From Clostridium sp. UBA2485 (GTDB lineage Bacteria > Bacillota > Clostridia > Clostridiales > Clostridiaceae), in the NCBI RefSeq assembly GCF_002341865.1, contig NZ_DDOV01000061.1, positions 1-40,192 of the forward strand: 40,192 nt of DNA, written 5' to 3'. Within the stretch, counting starts at the first letter, position 1, and each line of letters opens with the position of its first letter. The notes beneath the pieces were generated by a model, which worked only from the letters and a program-made list of their open reading frames with translations, made no database searches and was not told the origin of the DNA. A program made the translations under genes and the position numbers. Positions 30,731-38,945 of the stretch are shown here, in pieces.

Positions 30731-31030
30731 TTTTTACTAGCAATGTATTGTTAGTCTCCACCTCTGGGGAATATAATCAATTGAGAATTGAAAATGGAGA
30801 ATTGACAATTGTGGTGGAAATTAATTCTTACAAATTAATTTCTTTAAATAGATTTTTCAATAAAAGTGACTGCATCACTTTAAAAAGAAATTAATTGAAA
30901 ACTTCTCTTATAAAAGAGAGTATCAACAATTCTCCATTGTCAATAGTCAATTTTCAATTGTATAAGTGATTGTATCACTTCAAAAATAAATAATTTTAAA
31001 TTTCTCAGCTTCTGCTGAGAAATTTCTACG
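30731..31030. repeat. Modular hairpin element, full-length copy with terminal inverted repeats
   Basis: A 34-bp inverted pair lies at 30778-30811 (CAATTGAGAATTG...) and 30927-30960 (...CAATTTTCAATTG). It encloses AAATTAATT hairpins and AAGTGAC/ATCACTT-like stems. Outside it are AAGTGAT/ATCACTT (30964-30980) and AAATTTCTCAGC (30998-31009) with GCTGAGAAATTT (31014-31025). No coding capacity. Same family as 29-199 and, inverted, 17570-17715. Confidence 0.7.
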
Positions 31031-31055
31031 CTACATTAAAATATAGTTTAAGGGA

Positions 31056-31097
31056 AAAATCCGCGGCAATACTAATTGTATTGCCGTGAATTTTTTA
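31056..31097 (+). terminator. Terminator after the element and purine operon
   Basis: CGGCAATAC pairs with GTATTGCCG around TAATT, extended by A-run/T-run pairing, and followed by TTTTTT. It may serve the purine operon from the left. Confidence 0.8.
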
Positions 31098-31190
31098 TCT
31101 AGGTATATTTTTCATAATATCTATCGTATTTAATGCTTCAAAGAAAAACAATAGTATAGCTAAATTATTCTTTTTAATAATAATTTTTAT

Positions 31191-32042
31191 TTAGTTATTA
31201 ATTGATTTAGTCGGATTTCTGTATTCACAAGGTACTTTAGTTTGACATAAACCACAACCTGCTCCCGCATTTGGATTTCCTCCATAGGATTCTACTAATT
31301 TTCTTGATTCTTCTCCATAACAAGATTTATAACATTTTAATTTGTCATGTCCCTTCTCAGATATTGCATTAAAAGGACATCTTTTAATGCAAGCTCCACA
31401 AATACCGTTATTGTAAAATAAACAATTTTCTGTATAGCTTTTAGATACCCTGACATCTGGATTAAGTTTTAATTCAGTTACAAATGAGGCTAACCTCACT
31501 GCAATTCCTTTCTCAGTAATAAATGCATCGTTTAATCCAAAAGTCCCAAGACCAGCGACATAAGCTATGTGACGTTCTGACCAATTGGAGCTTGGACCAG
31601 AAGTAGTGTTAAAAGCTTTAAACCATTCAGCACCATAAGGTGCTACAGTTTTATATCCCATTTGATTTAAAAAATCTTCAAAAAAATTATAAAAATTCTT
31701 TTTAAATACGTCCTCTCCAAAGCTATGAAGCAGAGCCCATTCTTTTGATGGTAACTCCTTCTGTACTCCGTTACTTTTTCGAATCTTTTCATTTATAGGT
31801 AATACAACGCTTATAACTGTTCCTCCATGATAGCTATTTTCCCCAAATGTCATTTCAAAAGCTTCAGCTGGAGTTAAATGATCACTACCTATTATGGTTT
31901 TATACTCCTCAAACAATGGGTCATCTGCAGATGCAAATTTTATAATTGGTTCATCGTAATAATGGTCATTAATTTCTTCAAACCAGTTATCTTTACCTTC
32001 AGTTATATACTTTATAATTTCATTTTTTATTAAATCTTCCAT
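31191..32042 (-). CDS. QueG-like 4Fe-4S iron-sulfur protein
   Basis: This 283-residue protein has an N-terminal half resembling epoxyqueuosine reductase, including ERHIAYVAGLGTFGLND (the AYxAGLGxxGxN segment). Two iron-sulfur clusters follow: CGACIKRCP with a preceding Cys at about 216, and CYKSC plus CGLCQTKVPC near the end. It lacks the clear HEAT-repeat tail of long QueG. Members of this group are often annotated as epoxyqueuosine reductases, but many are uncharacterised reductases. GGAGG precedes the ATG. It is downstream of the MBL-fold gene, 120 bp apart, and may be co-transcribed. Confidence 0.8.
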   Translation of the reverse strand: MEDLIKNEIIKYITEGKDNWFEEINDHYYDEPIIKFASADDPLFEEYKTIIGSDHLTPAEAFEMTFGENSYHGGTVISVVLPINEKIRKSNGVQKELPSKEWALLHSFGEDVFKKNFYNFFEDFLNQMGYKTVAPYGAEWFKAFNTTSGPSSNWSERHIAYVAGLGTFGLNDAFITEKGIAVRLASFVTELKLNPDVRVSKSYTENCLFYNNGICGACIKRCPFNAISEKGHDKLKCYKSCYGEESRKLVESYGGNPNAGAGCGLCQTKVPCEYRNPTKSINN

Positions 32043-32162
32043 TATAATACCTCCATTAATTTTATGCTTAAATAAGCAAATATTAAAATTTATTAATCAC
32101 ATTGATGGCAAAAACAAAATTTATCTTATTTAGAACTTTGTTTTTGGATAAGGTTTTTATAT

Positions 32163-33110
32163 TTATTTCCCTTGAAAAACTAATGTAGTACCAACATTGT
32201 TTGGTATAAATGCTTTGGGCATTGATTGGGCAATTTGGTGGATAGCAGACCAACCAGTGCAGTGACCAGGCATCAAATAAGTTGGATTAATTTTCTGTAA
32301 TTCAGCAATTGTAGTAGGAATAATTTTTTCAAATATCCCACCTGTTAGATGAAAACCACCCAATACAGCATAAATTTTCTGGCTATTAATCAGAGCTTGA
32401 GCGTAGCGCATGGTATTGATAACTCCAGAATGACAGCAACCTGTAATTATAACTAATCCTTGTCCACGAACATTTACAATAACGCACTGATCATCCTTTA
32501 TTACCGGATCGTTTTCCCATTGATCATTACGCTTTGTATAGTGTAAAGGAAATCCTTTTTCGAAATCTGTAGTTCGAGGAATTTCACCAGAAACAAGAAT
32601 CATGTTATCAACAAGAAGTGTTGGATCGGTTTTTTTAACAAAAGTAATTTTCTCCTGTTGTAAAGCAGTTAACTTTGGGGGAGAAATATTTATTTCATCT
32701 CCACCTGGCATTATAATCTTTCTGTCTAAAAAAGCATCTGGATGAGAAATAAGAGGGACTTTATGTGTTCCTAACTTCTCAATTAGACAAGGTAACCCCA
32801 TAGTATGATCAAAGTGACCATGACTGAGTATAATTGCTTGTATATCTGTTGCATTAATTCCTAAGGAATCCATGTTGTGTAAGATACCGCTAGAGCTAAT
32901 ACCTAAATCTAATAATACAGTTCCTTGCTTATTTCCGGATTTAACCTGAATCATTGCTGAAAAACCATGCTCTGCGATAGGTGGAAAATCAGAACTTAAA
33001 TCAAACCTGTGTACAATTTCATTACCTGTCATAAATACGTCTACTGTATTGTCCATGATTATTGTTATTTTTACTTCATCAACTTCTAATAATTGAGTAT
33101 CTTTTATCAT
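32163..33110 (-). CDS. Metallo-beta-lactamase-fold protein, MJ0301/COG1237 type
   Basis: This 315-residue protein has LLDLGISSSGILHNM, the metal site SHGHFDHTMG, GCCHSGVINT and GGFHLTGG, then MPGHCTG. The GCCHSG and GGFHL motifs are specific to the group related to the methanopterin-biosynthesis enzyme of archaea (7,8-dihydropterin-6-methyl-4-(beta-D-ribofuranosyl)-aminobenzene-5'-phosphate synthase). In Clostridium the substrate is not that pterin and is unknown. It lies downstream of an arsR-type gene in the same direction, with 370 bp of repeats between. Confidence 0.83.
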   Translation of the reverse strand: MIKDTQLLEVDEVKITIIMDNTVDVFMTGNEIVHRFDLSSDFPPIAEHGFSAMIQVKSGNKQGTVLLDLGISSSGILHNMDSLGINATDIQAIILSHGHFDHTMGLPCLIEKLGTHKVPLISHPDAFLDRKIIMPGGDEINISPPKLTALQQEKITFVKKTDPTLLVDNMILVSGEIPRTTDFEKGFPLHYTKRNDQWENDPVIKDDQCVIVNVRGQGLVIITGCCHSGVINTMRYAQALINSQKIYAVLGGFHLTGGIFEKIIPTTIAELQKINPTYLMPGHCTGWSAIHQIAQSMPKAFIPNNVGTTLVFQGK

Positions 33111-33270
33111 GTATCTTTATCCTCCTTAATTTTTGTAAATACTTTAGGCTCAAAAAGCCACGAAAGTTAAAATCATTTTTGCACGCTATAATTAATTAAG
33201 GCGACTATTTGTCATAAAAGCTGTTATTACAAAAAGCAATAATAAATTATCCTTACAAAGATATCCTTTA

Positions 33271-33355
33271 TTTGTCTATAAGACTATAAGCAAATACTTA
33301 TAGTTAAGACAACAATCTCTTCTATTAATACTTATTATTATAATAACAAGTAGAA
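33271..33355. repeat. Duplicated palindrome block with arsR-tail remnant, copy 1
   Basis: CTATAAGCAAATACTTATAG at 33284-33303 is an inverted repeat (CTATAAG, 6 nt, CTTATAG) inside a longer dyad TTTGTCTAT...AAGACAA. The following bases (about 33322-33350) align with the last codons of the arsR gene, as at 33478-33500. It is the decayed copy of 33424-33505. Confidence 0.6.
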
Positions 33356-33423
33356 TTATAGGAGCATATCTACTAATAGAAATATTGATTGGAGGATTTT
33401 GAATTAGTTCATGAATACCTCCT

Positions 33424-33478
33424 TTGTCTATCTATAAGTCTATAAGCAAATACTTATAGACAAGATAGCACATTACTC
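33424..33478. repeat. Palindrome block, copy 2, at the end of the arsR-type gene
   Basis: The identical 20-bp core CTATAAGCAAATACTTATAG at 33440-33459 sits in a longer dyad (CTATCT...GTCTATAAG with CTTATAGAC...AGATAG), directly after the arsR stop codon. It could be the transcript-end hairpin of arsR or an operator. Confidence 0.6.
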
Positions 33479-33829
33479 CTATTGACACTTGTTATTATAA
33501 GGACATTTGTCACAAGAGAAATCATATTGGCATCTCTCAAATGCTTTCTTAAACAGTTCATTTATATCCTTCCTGTATTCAATCAATGTATCAGAATTAA
33601 TTGTATAGAAAACTCTAAAACCCCTTCGATTCTCCTCGAGAATTCCAATATTCTTTAAAATTTTTATGTGTTGAGATGCAGCAGGTTGAGATATATCAAG
33701 CTGTTGTGCCACATCAGAAACGCAAAAGGTTTCATCAGCATTTGAAGCAAGCATTTTTATTATTTTTAATCTTTTCTCATCGCCAAGGGATTTAAGGATA
33801 TTGGCCATGTCTTTTAGATGATCTTTCAT
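33479..33829 (-). CDS. ArsR-family transcriptional regulator with Cys-rich tail
   Basis: This 116-residue regulator has a winged helix-turn-helix, with VSDVAQQLDISQPAASQHIKIL as the DNA-recognition part (about 37-58). It has C36 just before the recognition region and a C-terminal cluster C100, C106, C109, C115 (CDKCPYNNKC). These Cys residues could bind a metal or respond to thiol oxidation; the standard ArsR CxCxxC site is absent. AGAGGTG precedes the ATG. It probably controls itself and the leftward MBL-fold/QueG-like genes. Confidence 0.88.
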   Translation of the reverse strand: MKDHLKDMANILKSLGDEKRLKIIKMLASNADETFCVSDVAQQLDISQPAASQHIKILKNIGILEENRRGFRVFYTINSDTLIEYRKDINELFKKAFERCQYDFSCDKCPYNNKCQ

Positions 33830-33860
33830 TAATACACCTCTTAACTATAAACGTACAATC

Positions 33861-33890
33861 ATAATATTATAATTATACTATATTTGTCAA
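33861..33890 (-). promoter_or_regulatory. Promoter of the arsR-type gene
   Basis: On the minus strand: TTGACA (33890-33885), 18 bp, TATTAT (33866-33861), about 30 bp before the ATG. The spacer and -10 are rich in ATAATATTATAATTAT-like symmetry, a plausible self-operator. Confidence 0.6.
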
Positions 33891-34141
33891 GTTTAACCAA
33901 TGTTTTAAACTGGTGATTGACTTATGTATTATTTTAATCTTTCTTAATTTGTTATTAGTCAAAATTAACATAAAAACAAAAATGTTAATGTAGCTAAAGG
34001 TCTGGAAAATACTAATAAAACTTATGAAAGAGTAAAATTGAATAAAATATTTACTTTGTACTCAATAACTATAGACATTTTACTAATATAGAAAGGCTAT
34101 TTATAAGGCTATGATTTAACTGAATAATAATTAGTAATGAC

Positions 34142-34157
34142 TTAAGTTTAATTTAAG
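34142..34157 (+). promoter_or_regulatory. Candidate 11-bp-period response regulator site
   Basis: TTAAG (34142-34146) and TTTAAG (34152-34157) place two TTAAG words exactly 11 bp apart, about 80 bp before the lipoprotein gene. The same arrangement occurs before the VTC gene (38598-38614). The rest of 33891-34236 has no gene. Confidence 0.35.
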
Positions 34158-34236
34158 ATATAAATGATAGTATGTTTTTAAGAAATAAAGATGGTTATTT
34201 TAATTGAGATAAATTAAAGTTTAGAGGAGGAAAACA

Positions 34237-36276
34237 ATGAATAAAAAATTTATATCAATATTGATAGCTATGTCACTAAGCCTTAGTGTTACAGCTTGTT
34301 CTGAAAATAAAGTAAATACAAATTCTGAAAATACTACGGAAGTTACAGAGACGTCCAAAGTGAATATAAAAGCTTTAGAAAGTGAAAGCGTAGGTGAGCC
34401 AGATACATTTATAAAATTAGGTAGTGATATAAGTGTTGATGGAAATGGTGTAAGTGTAGAAAATAATAAGGCTACAATTACACAGGGTGGAACTTATAGT
34501 GTAAGTGGTAAGTTAGATGATGGACAGTTAATTGTTAATGTAGGTGATGAAGAGAAAGTATATATAATTTTAAATGGAATAGATATTACTTCTTCTGATA
34601 GTGCACCTATTTGTATTATAAATGCTAAAAGATGTATAATTGCTTTAGAAAAAGATACTGAAAATACTATAACAGATGGGGAAAATTATGTTTTAGAAGA
34701 TGCAACTACAAATGAACCTAATGCAGCAATATTTAGTAAAGATGATTTATATATTATAGGAGAAGGTAAACTTACTGTCAATGCTAATTATAATAATGGC
34801 ATTGCTAGTAAAGATGATCTAAAAATTCAAAGTGGGAATATAGTTGTAACTGCTAAAAATAACGGTATAAAAGGAAAAGATTGCATTAATATTTCTGATG
34901 GAAATATAACAATTAATGCAGGCGGAGATGGAATAAAATCTGATAATGACACTGATGCAAGTAAAGGATATATATATATTGAAAAAGGTACACTTAATAT
35001 AACTGCAGTTGAAGATGGAATTCAAGCAGAGAGTGAACTGCTAATTGAAGATGGAGACATTACAATATCTTCAGGTGGTGGTAGTGCAAATAGTAGTACT
35101 TCCCAAAATAGTGATTGGGGAAATTGGGGTATGAAAGATAAAGGAATGAATGGTAAGGGAGATCCTAATATGAATAATGCCAATACTAATGAAAATACTG
35201 AAGAAGAGTCTACTAGTGCAAAGGGTATAAAAGCATCAAGTAATATAACTATAGAAGGTGGACATATAAAAATAGATTCATCAGATGATTCAATTCATTC
35301 AAACGATAATTTAACAATCAACAATGGAACTATAAATTTATCATCTGGAGATGATGGAATACATTCAGATTCCAATTTAAGAATAAATGATGGAAAGATA
35401 AATATTGAAAAATCATATGAAGGGATTGAAAGTGAAGTAATAACTCTTAATGGTGGAGAAATTTATGTTACTGCAAGTGATGATGGAATAAATGCAGCAG
35501 GAGGAAATGACGGATCTTCAATCAACGGCCGTCCAGGGCAAAATCAATTTGAGTCTTCTGGAAATGCTAAAATAAATATTAATGGAGGTTATATTTTCGT
35601 AGATGCAAGTGGTGATGGTATAGATGCCAATGGTTCAATTTATATGACTGATGGAACTGTAATAGTAAATGGTCCAACGGATAATGGAAATGGAGCTTTA
35701 GATTTTGATAATACATGTGAGGTAAGTGGAGGTACTTTAATTGCAGCAGGAAGTTCTGGAATGGCAGAAACACCAAGCAATTCTTCAACTCAAAATACTA
35801 TAAACATAAATTTAACCTCACAAGAAGCTAATACTATAGTTAACATTCAATCAGAAAGTGGGGAAAATATTATTACTTTTGCACCATCAAAAACATATCA
35901 ATCAGTTGCAGTATGTTCTCCAAATATAAAGACTAATGAAAAGTACTCAGTTTATGTTGGAGGAAGCTCAGGTGGAAATTCAACTGATGGATTATATACT
36001 GATGGAAAATATTCAGGTGGAAATAAAATAGGTGAAGGTACAGTTTCAAGTGTTATAACTAATATTACCCAAGAAGGAGCAACTCAAGGTGGCATGGGAG
36101 GACGTGGAAAGGACAAGGGAGCTCCAAATGAGAAAATGGACAGACCTAATGAAGGAGAAAACATGGGAAGACCTGATGAAAATATGGAAATGCCGGCAGA
36201 GGGAAAAGATAGTAGAGGAGAAAAAGGTGATAGAGTAGCACCTTCTGTAGACACTGAGAAAAATAGTGAAATCTAA
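34237..36276 (+). CDS. Cthe_2159-like carbohydrate-binding lipoprotein
   Basis: This 679-residue protein has a lipoprotein signal (LSLSVTAC, lipid Cys C21), a Ser/Thr-rich linker, and a long right-handed beta-helix. The helix has repeated Asp-Gly turns such as GGDGIKSD, SGDDGIHSD and ASDDGINAAGG. This matches the Cthe_2159 family (DUF4353 in older naming), a cellulose/pectin-binding calcium beta-helix. Low-complexity inserts occur at about 285-330 (GMKDKGMNGKGDPN) and in the charged Gly/Glu/Asp-rich tail (about 620-679). It is anchored outside the membrane. Family members are often found near VTC, DUF4956 and CotH genes; VTC and DUF4956 lie 0.8-2.3 kb away here, no CotH is visible. Confidence 0.85.
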   Translation: MNKKFISILIAMSLSLSVTACSENKVNTNSENTTEVTETSKVNIKALESESVGEPDTFIKLGSDISVDGNGVSVENNKATITQGGTYSVSGKLDDGQLIVNVGDEEKVYIILNGIDITSSDSAPICIINAKRCIIALEKDTENTITDGENYVLEDATTNEPNAAIFSKDDLYIIGEGKLTVNANYNNGIASKDDLKIQSGNIVVTAKNNGIKGKDCINISDGNITINAGGDGIKSDNDTDASKGYIYIEKGTLNITAVEDGIQAESELLIEDGDITISSGGGSANSSTSQNSDWGNWGMKDKGMNGKGDPNMNNANTNENTEEESTSAKGIKASSNITIEGGHIKIDSSDDSIHSNDNLTINNGTINLSSGDDGIHSDSNLRINDGKINIEKSYEGIESEVITLNGGEIYVTASDDGINAAGGNDGSSINGRPGQNQFESSGNAKININGGYIFVDASGDGIDANGSIYMTDGTVIVNGPTDNGNGALDFDNTCEVSGGTLIAAGSSGMAETPSNSSTQNTININLTSQEANTIVNIQSESGENIITFAPSKTYQSVAVCSPNIKTNEKYSVYVGGSSGGNSTDGLYTDGKYSGGNKIGEGTVSSVITNITQEGATQGGMGGRGKDKGAPNEKMDRPNEGENMGRPDENMEMPAEGKDSRGEKGDRVAPSVDTEKNSEI

Positions 36277-36301
36277 TATATAAATTTTTCTTATATCATT
36301 T

Positions 36302-36353
36302 AAGACTGTGATGAGATAGTGTGAAATTCACAAATCTTGCATAGTCTTTTTTA
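36302..36353 (+). terminator. Terminator after the lipoprotein gene
   Basis: AAGACT (36302-36307) pairs with AGTCTT (36343-36348) around an inner GTGAAATTCAC hairpin, followed by TTTT. Confidence 0.6.
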
Positions 36354-36436
36354 TGAATTAAATATACGAATTATGGTTAAAGCTCCATAGTAAAAGCCTT
36401 TGAGTTTTTTAGATTCTAAATAAAGCTAAGTAATAA

Positions 36437-36889
36437 CTATTCTAAAATCCATTCATATATGCACTTTCGGCGTTCCCCCTCTTGATACATCTCATTATGT
36501 GGTGGCAAAGCTACTATTTCTTTAAGTTTAAGGCCTATTTTTTCACAAGTTTTTCGAGAAGGGAAGTTGTCTGGATTGCAAGTTATTATAAGTTTATTCA
36601 TTCCATGTGCAATAGCTACGTCTTTGATAATTTTACAAGCCTTTGAAGCATAATTATTTCCTCTATAAGTTTCTTCAATCATATAACCAATATGACCACC
36701 GTAATATAGATTTTCTTTGTACCCGATTCGGATATCAATAGCACCTATACTATCATCTGAACCATGTAGAGTAATCCTATATTTATATGCAGGTACATAA
36801 CCTTTTTCCTCGTTAGATGGTGTTTTTTCTTCAATCTTTAAATCAATCTCACCATCGGTTAAATAATCAAAATCTTTGAACTCAAACAT
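36437..36889 (-). CDS. GNAT-family N-acetyltransferase
   Basis: This 150-residue protein has a RimJ/RimL-like GNAT core: GAIDIRIGY, then GGHIGYMIEETYRGNNYASKAC (the acetyl-CoA loop YRGNNYAS has N where many have G), then CNPDNFPSRKTCEKIGLK. The last is the typical N-x-x-S...C-E-K-x-G-F/L motif. The acceptor is unknown. GGGGG lies before the ATG. It stands between the lipoprotein gene and the DUF4956/VTC pair. Confidence 0.83.
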   Translation of the reverse strand: MFEFKDFDYLTDGEIDLKIEEKTPSNEEKGYVPAYKYRITLHGSDDSIGAIDIRIGYKENLYYGGHIGYMIEETYRGNNYASKACKIIKDVAIAHGMNKLIITCNPDNFPSRKTCEKIGLKLKEIVALPPHNEMYQEGERRKCIYEWILE

Positions 36890-37043
36890 CTGTATTCCCC
36901 CTTTATTTTCCTCATAAATTCCAATTGTTCATTTATTTAATTATATTATTATATAAATAGATAATTGTAAATGATTAACATAAACTATATAAATTGCTTC
37001 CCTAACTATAAAATCCTTTAAAACTTAAAATAAAATTAAGTTT

Positions 37044-37094
37044 TAAAATAAAAAAATTCCCTTAGATATATTCAAGAGGAATGTATCTAAGGGA
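37044..37094 (-). terminator. Terminator of the VTC-DUF4956 operon
   Basis: TTCCCTTAGATA (37056-37067) pairs with TATCTAAGGGAA (37083-37094). On the minus strand it is followed by TTTTTTTATTTT, 6 bp after the DUF4956 stop codon. Confidence 0.85.
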
Positions 37095-37100
37095 AAAATT

Positions 37101-37790
37101 TTATCCATATATTTTTTCTTCAAAGCCGCTAAAAGTAAGAGTTATATTTAAATTTCCATTTCTACATCTTAGCTCATCTAAAAGCTTCTTTTGATTCACA
37201 TTTGGCTTCAAATAAATCATATAATTTAACTCAAACAATGCTCCGAAATCTCTAGTCTTTACTTTTTGAATATCATAAGACGTAGTATACTTATCTAATA
37301 CTTCTTCAAAAACACGTTCATAATTTAAATCCTCTGGAACTGTAATTTTAAGTTGCATAGCACTACCTTTAGGGGTTGCAAAGTTTGCTACAGAAAGTAT
37401 AATCATTAAAAGACATAAGATAGTTGTAAATATTACACCATAACCTATATAGCCCATACCACAAGTGAGTCCAACTGCTAAAGTAAAGAATACATATGAG
37501 ATATCTTTTGGGTCTCCAGGAGCACTTCTGAAACGAATTATTGAGAATGCACCAGCTAAGCTAAAGGCTCTAGCTACGTTATTACCAACAAGAAGTATTA
37601 TAATTGATATTATAACTGGCAGCATAATTAATGTAGTTGTAAAGCCAGAATTATATCCACTTTTTTTATTAGTTTTCATATAAGTAATACTAATTGCTAA
37701 TCCAAGTATGATTGAAGATGCAATAATAATTAATGTATTGATGAGAGTAAAAGATTCTCCAGTAGTCGATGAAATTAATGTATCTAGCAT
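37101..37790 (-). CDS. DUF4956 membrane protein
   Basis: This 229-residue protein has four membrane helices (about 15-38, 52-70, 95-115, 117-140) and the signature AFSLAGAFSIIRFRSAPGDPKDI between helices 2 and 3. A soluble C-terminal domain of about 80 residues follows. DUF4956 proteins have no proven role but are very often encoded next to VTC-domain proteins; here the genes overlap by 7 bp, so they are co-translated and probably form one membrane system. Confidence 0.88.
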   Translation of the reverse strand: MLDTLISSTTGESFTLINTLIIIASSIILGLAISITYMKTNKKSGYNSGFTTTLIMLPVIISIIILLVGNNVARAFSLAGAFSIIRFRSAPGDPKDISYVFFTLAVGLTCGMGYIGYGVIFTTILCLLMIILSVANFATPKGSAMQLKITVPEDLNYERVFEEVLDKYTTSYDIQKVKTRDFGALFELNYMIYLKPNVNQKKLLDELRCRNGNLNITLTFSGFEEKIYG

Positions 37791-38536
37791 ATTTTTGCTC
37801 TCCTTTCGATACTTTTATTTTTATTTTCTAGGCAATAATTTATATATTCATTGCCATATTTTGAAAAGTGTATGTTATATATTCTTAACTCTGAAAGAAT
37901 CTTAGTAAACCATAATGGTATAGAACCTAAAAATTTAACCTCCATTAAATAACGATTTTTACCTAAAATATCTGTTCCAAAACATCCATACTCTAGAGAT
38001 AGAAAATCACGTCTTGTAGTAATTTTAGAGTCAAAGGTTATTCTAAAATCCCTATCTTCTTTTCCAAATAGAGCATTTCTTGTATATCCAATATAAACTG
38101 ATGGATAAACTGTATTTTTGTTTAGATAATATTCTATTTCATCTAGAACTTGTTTATTTACATAATCATTTGAAATAGGCCTTTCACCAAATTCTAAAAA
38201 ATTATAAGCTTCTTTTAATGTAAGAACAATTCTTCTTTTGTTTACTATTCCATTTATTTTCTTCTTTAGTTCAAGAAAGACTTTGCTGTCTAAATTAGTA
38301 GGATTACTGTAAGTTCTTAATCTTAACTTTTCTTTGTAATAAGGATTAGATATAGAGTGTCTAATTACATCATTGTTTTCTGTATCGTAATATATATTAT
38401 AAATATCATAGACTTTTCCAGATTTACAATACTCATCTTGAATCATATACTTATCTAGTTTTAAAAGTAGCTCATCATATTGTTTTTGATTTAATATGAA
38501 CTTTTTTTCAAAACGCTTAAATGCTTTAATAGCCAT
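37784..38536 (-). CDS. VTC-domain protein (polyphosphate polymerase-like)
   Basis: This 250-residue protein is a VTC/CYTH-like tunnel domain: FKRFEKKFILN at the start, YNIYYDTENNDVIR, KLRLRTY, KVFLELKKK, NKRRIVL and RYLMEVKFLG. It has the basic and acidic residues that line the tunnel in polyphosphate-synthesising VTC4. Free bacterial VTC proteins are annotated as polyphosphate polymerases, but activity is unproven for most. The start at 38536 has GGAGGG 6 nt before it; an in-frame upstream ATG at 38596 has none. Confidence 0.87.
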   Translation of the reverse strand: MAIKAFKRFEKKFILNQKQYDELLLKLDKYMIQDEYCKSGKVYDIYNIYYDTENNDVIRHSISNPYYKEKLRLRTYSNPTNLDSKVFLELKKKINGIVNKRRIVLTLKEAYNFLEFGERPISNDYVNKQVLDEIEYYLNKNTVYPSVYIGYTRNALFGKEDRDFRITFDSKITTRRDFLSLEYGCFGTDILGKNRYLMEVKFLGSIPLWFTKILSELRIYNIHFSKYGNEYINYCLENKNKSIERRAKIC

Positions 38537-38597
38537 ATGTTTCCCTCCTGTTTTTATAATTTTATTTCTTTGTATGATCAAATTATAAAAAAACAAG

Positions 38598-38614
38598 CTT
38601 AAAAAAATCTTAAA
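38598..38614 (-). promoter_or_regulatory. Candidate 11-bp-period response regulator site before the VTC gene
   Basis: On the minus strand TTTAAG at 38614-38609 is followed by TTTAAG at 38603-38598, 11 bp apart, about 60 bp before the VTC start. Matches the arrangement at 34142-34157. Confidence 0.35.
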
Positions 38615-38780
38615 CTTTATATATAATTTAAAAAACTTTAAATGAATTCGAAACTACATGAGAACTATTAATTATAAATAAGTTAACAGACAATGGATAA
38701 AAGATATTAATATTTTAGAGGAGAATTTATTCTTCTATTTTAAAATTAAAAAAATAGGTAAAAAGCAAATAAATTCTAAA

Positions 38781-38814
38781 TTGTATTTACATATATGTAA
38801 AATAATGATAAAAT
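38781..38814 (+). promoter_or_regulatory. Promoter with a 16-bp palindrome
   Basis: TTTACATATATGTAAA (38786-38801) is a perfect palindrome that overlaps a promoter: -35 TTTACA (38786-38791), 17 bp, -10 TAAAAT (38809-38814). A repressor bound to the palindrome would block it. The start of transcription would be near 38821. Confidence 0.6.
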
Positions 38815-38853
38815 AAATTTGTTAAAAATAATTAAAAAGGAGGTCGTTTGTAA

Positions 38854-38925
38854 ATGAAAAACTTAAGAAGTTTAAGTAAATTTGAATTTAATAATGTTTG
38901 GAACGGCCTTGATGATAATTTTTAA
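38854..38925 (+). CDS. 23-residue peptide, unknown function
   Basis: AAGGAGG (38837-38842 region) lies about 10 nt before an ATG that opens 23 codons: MKNLRSLSKFEF, then NNVWNGLDDNF. The peptide has a basic N-terminal half and an acidic end (DDNF), with no Cys and no membrane segment. It has its own promoter (38786-38814) and is followed 20 bp later by a branched hairpin terminator. It could be a real small protein, a RiPP-like precursor or a leader peptide. I do not recognise it. Confidence 0.5.
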   Translation: MKNLRSLSKFEFNNVWNGLDDNF

Positions 38926-38945
38926 AAATGTTATTTTGATGTTTT

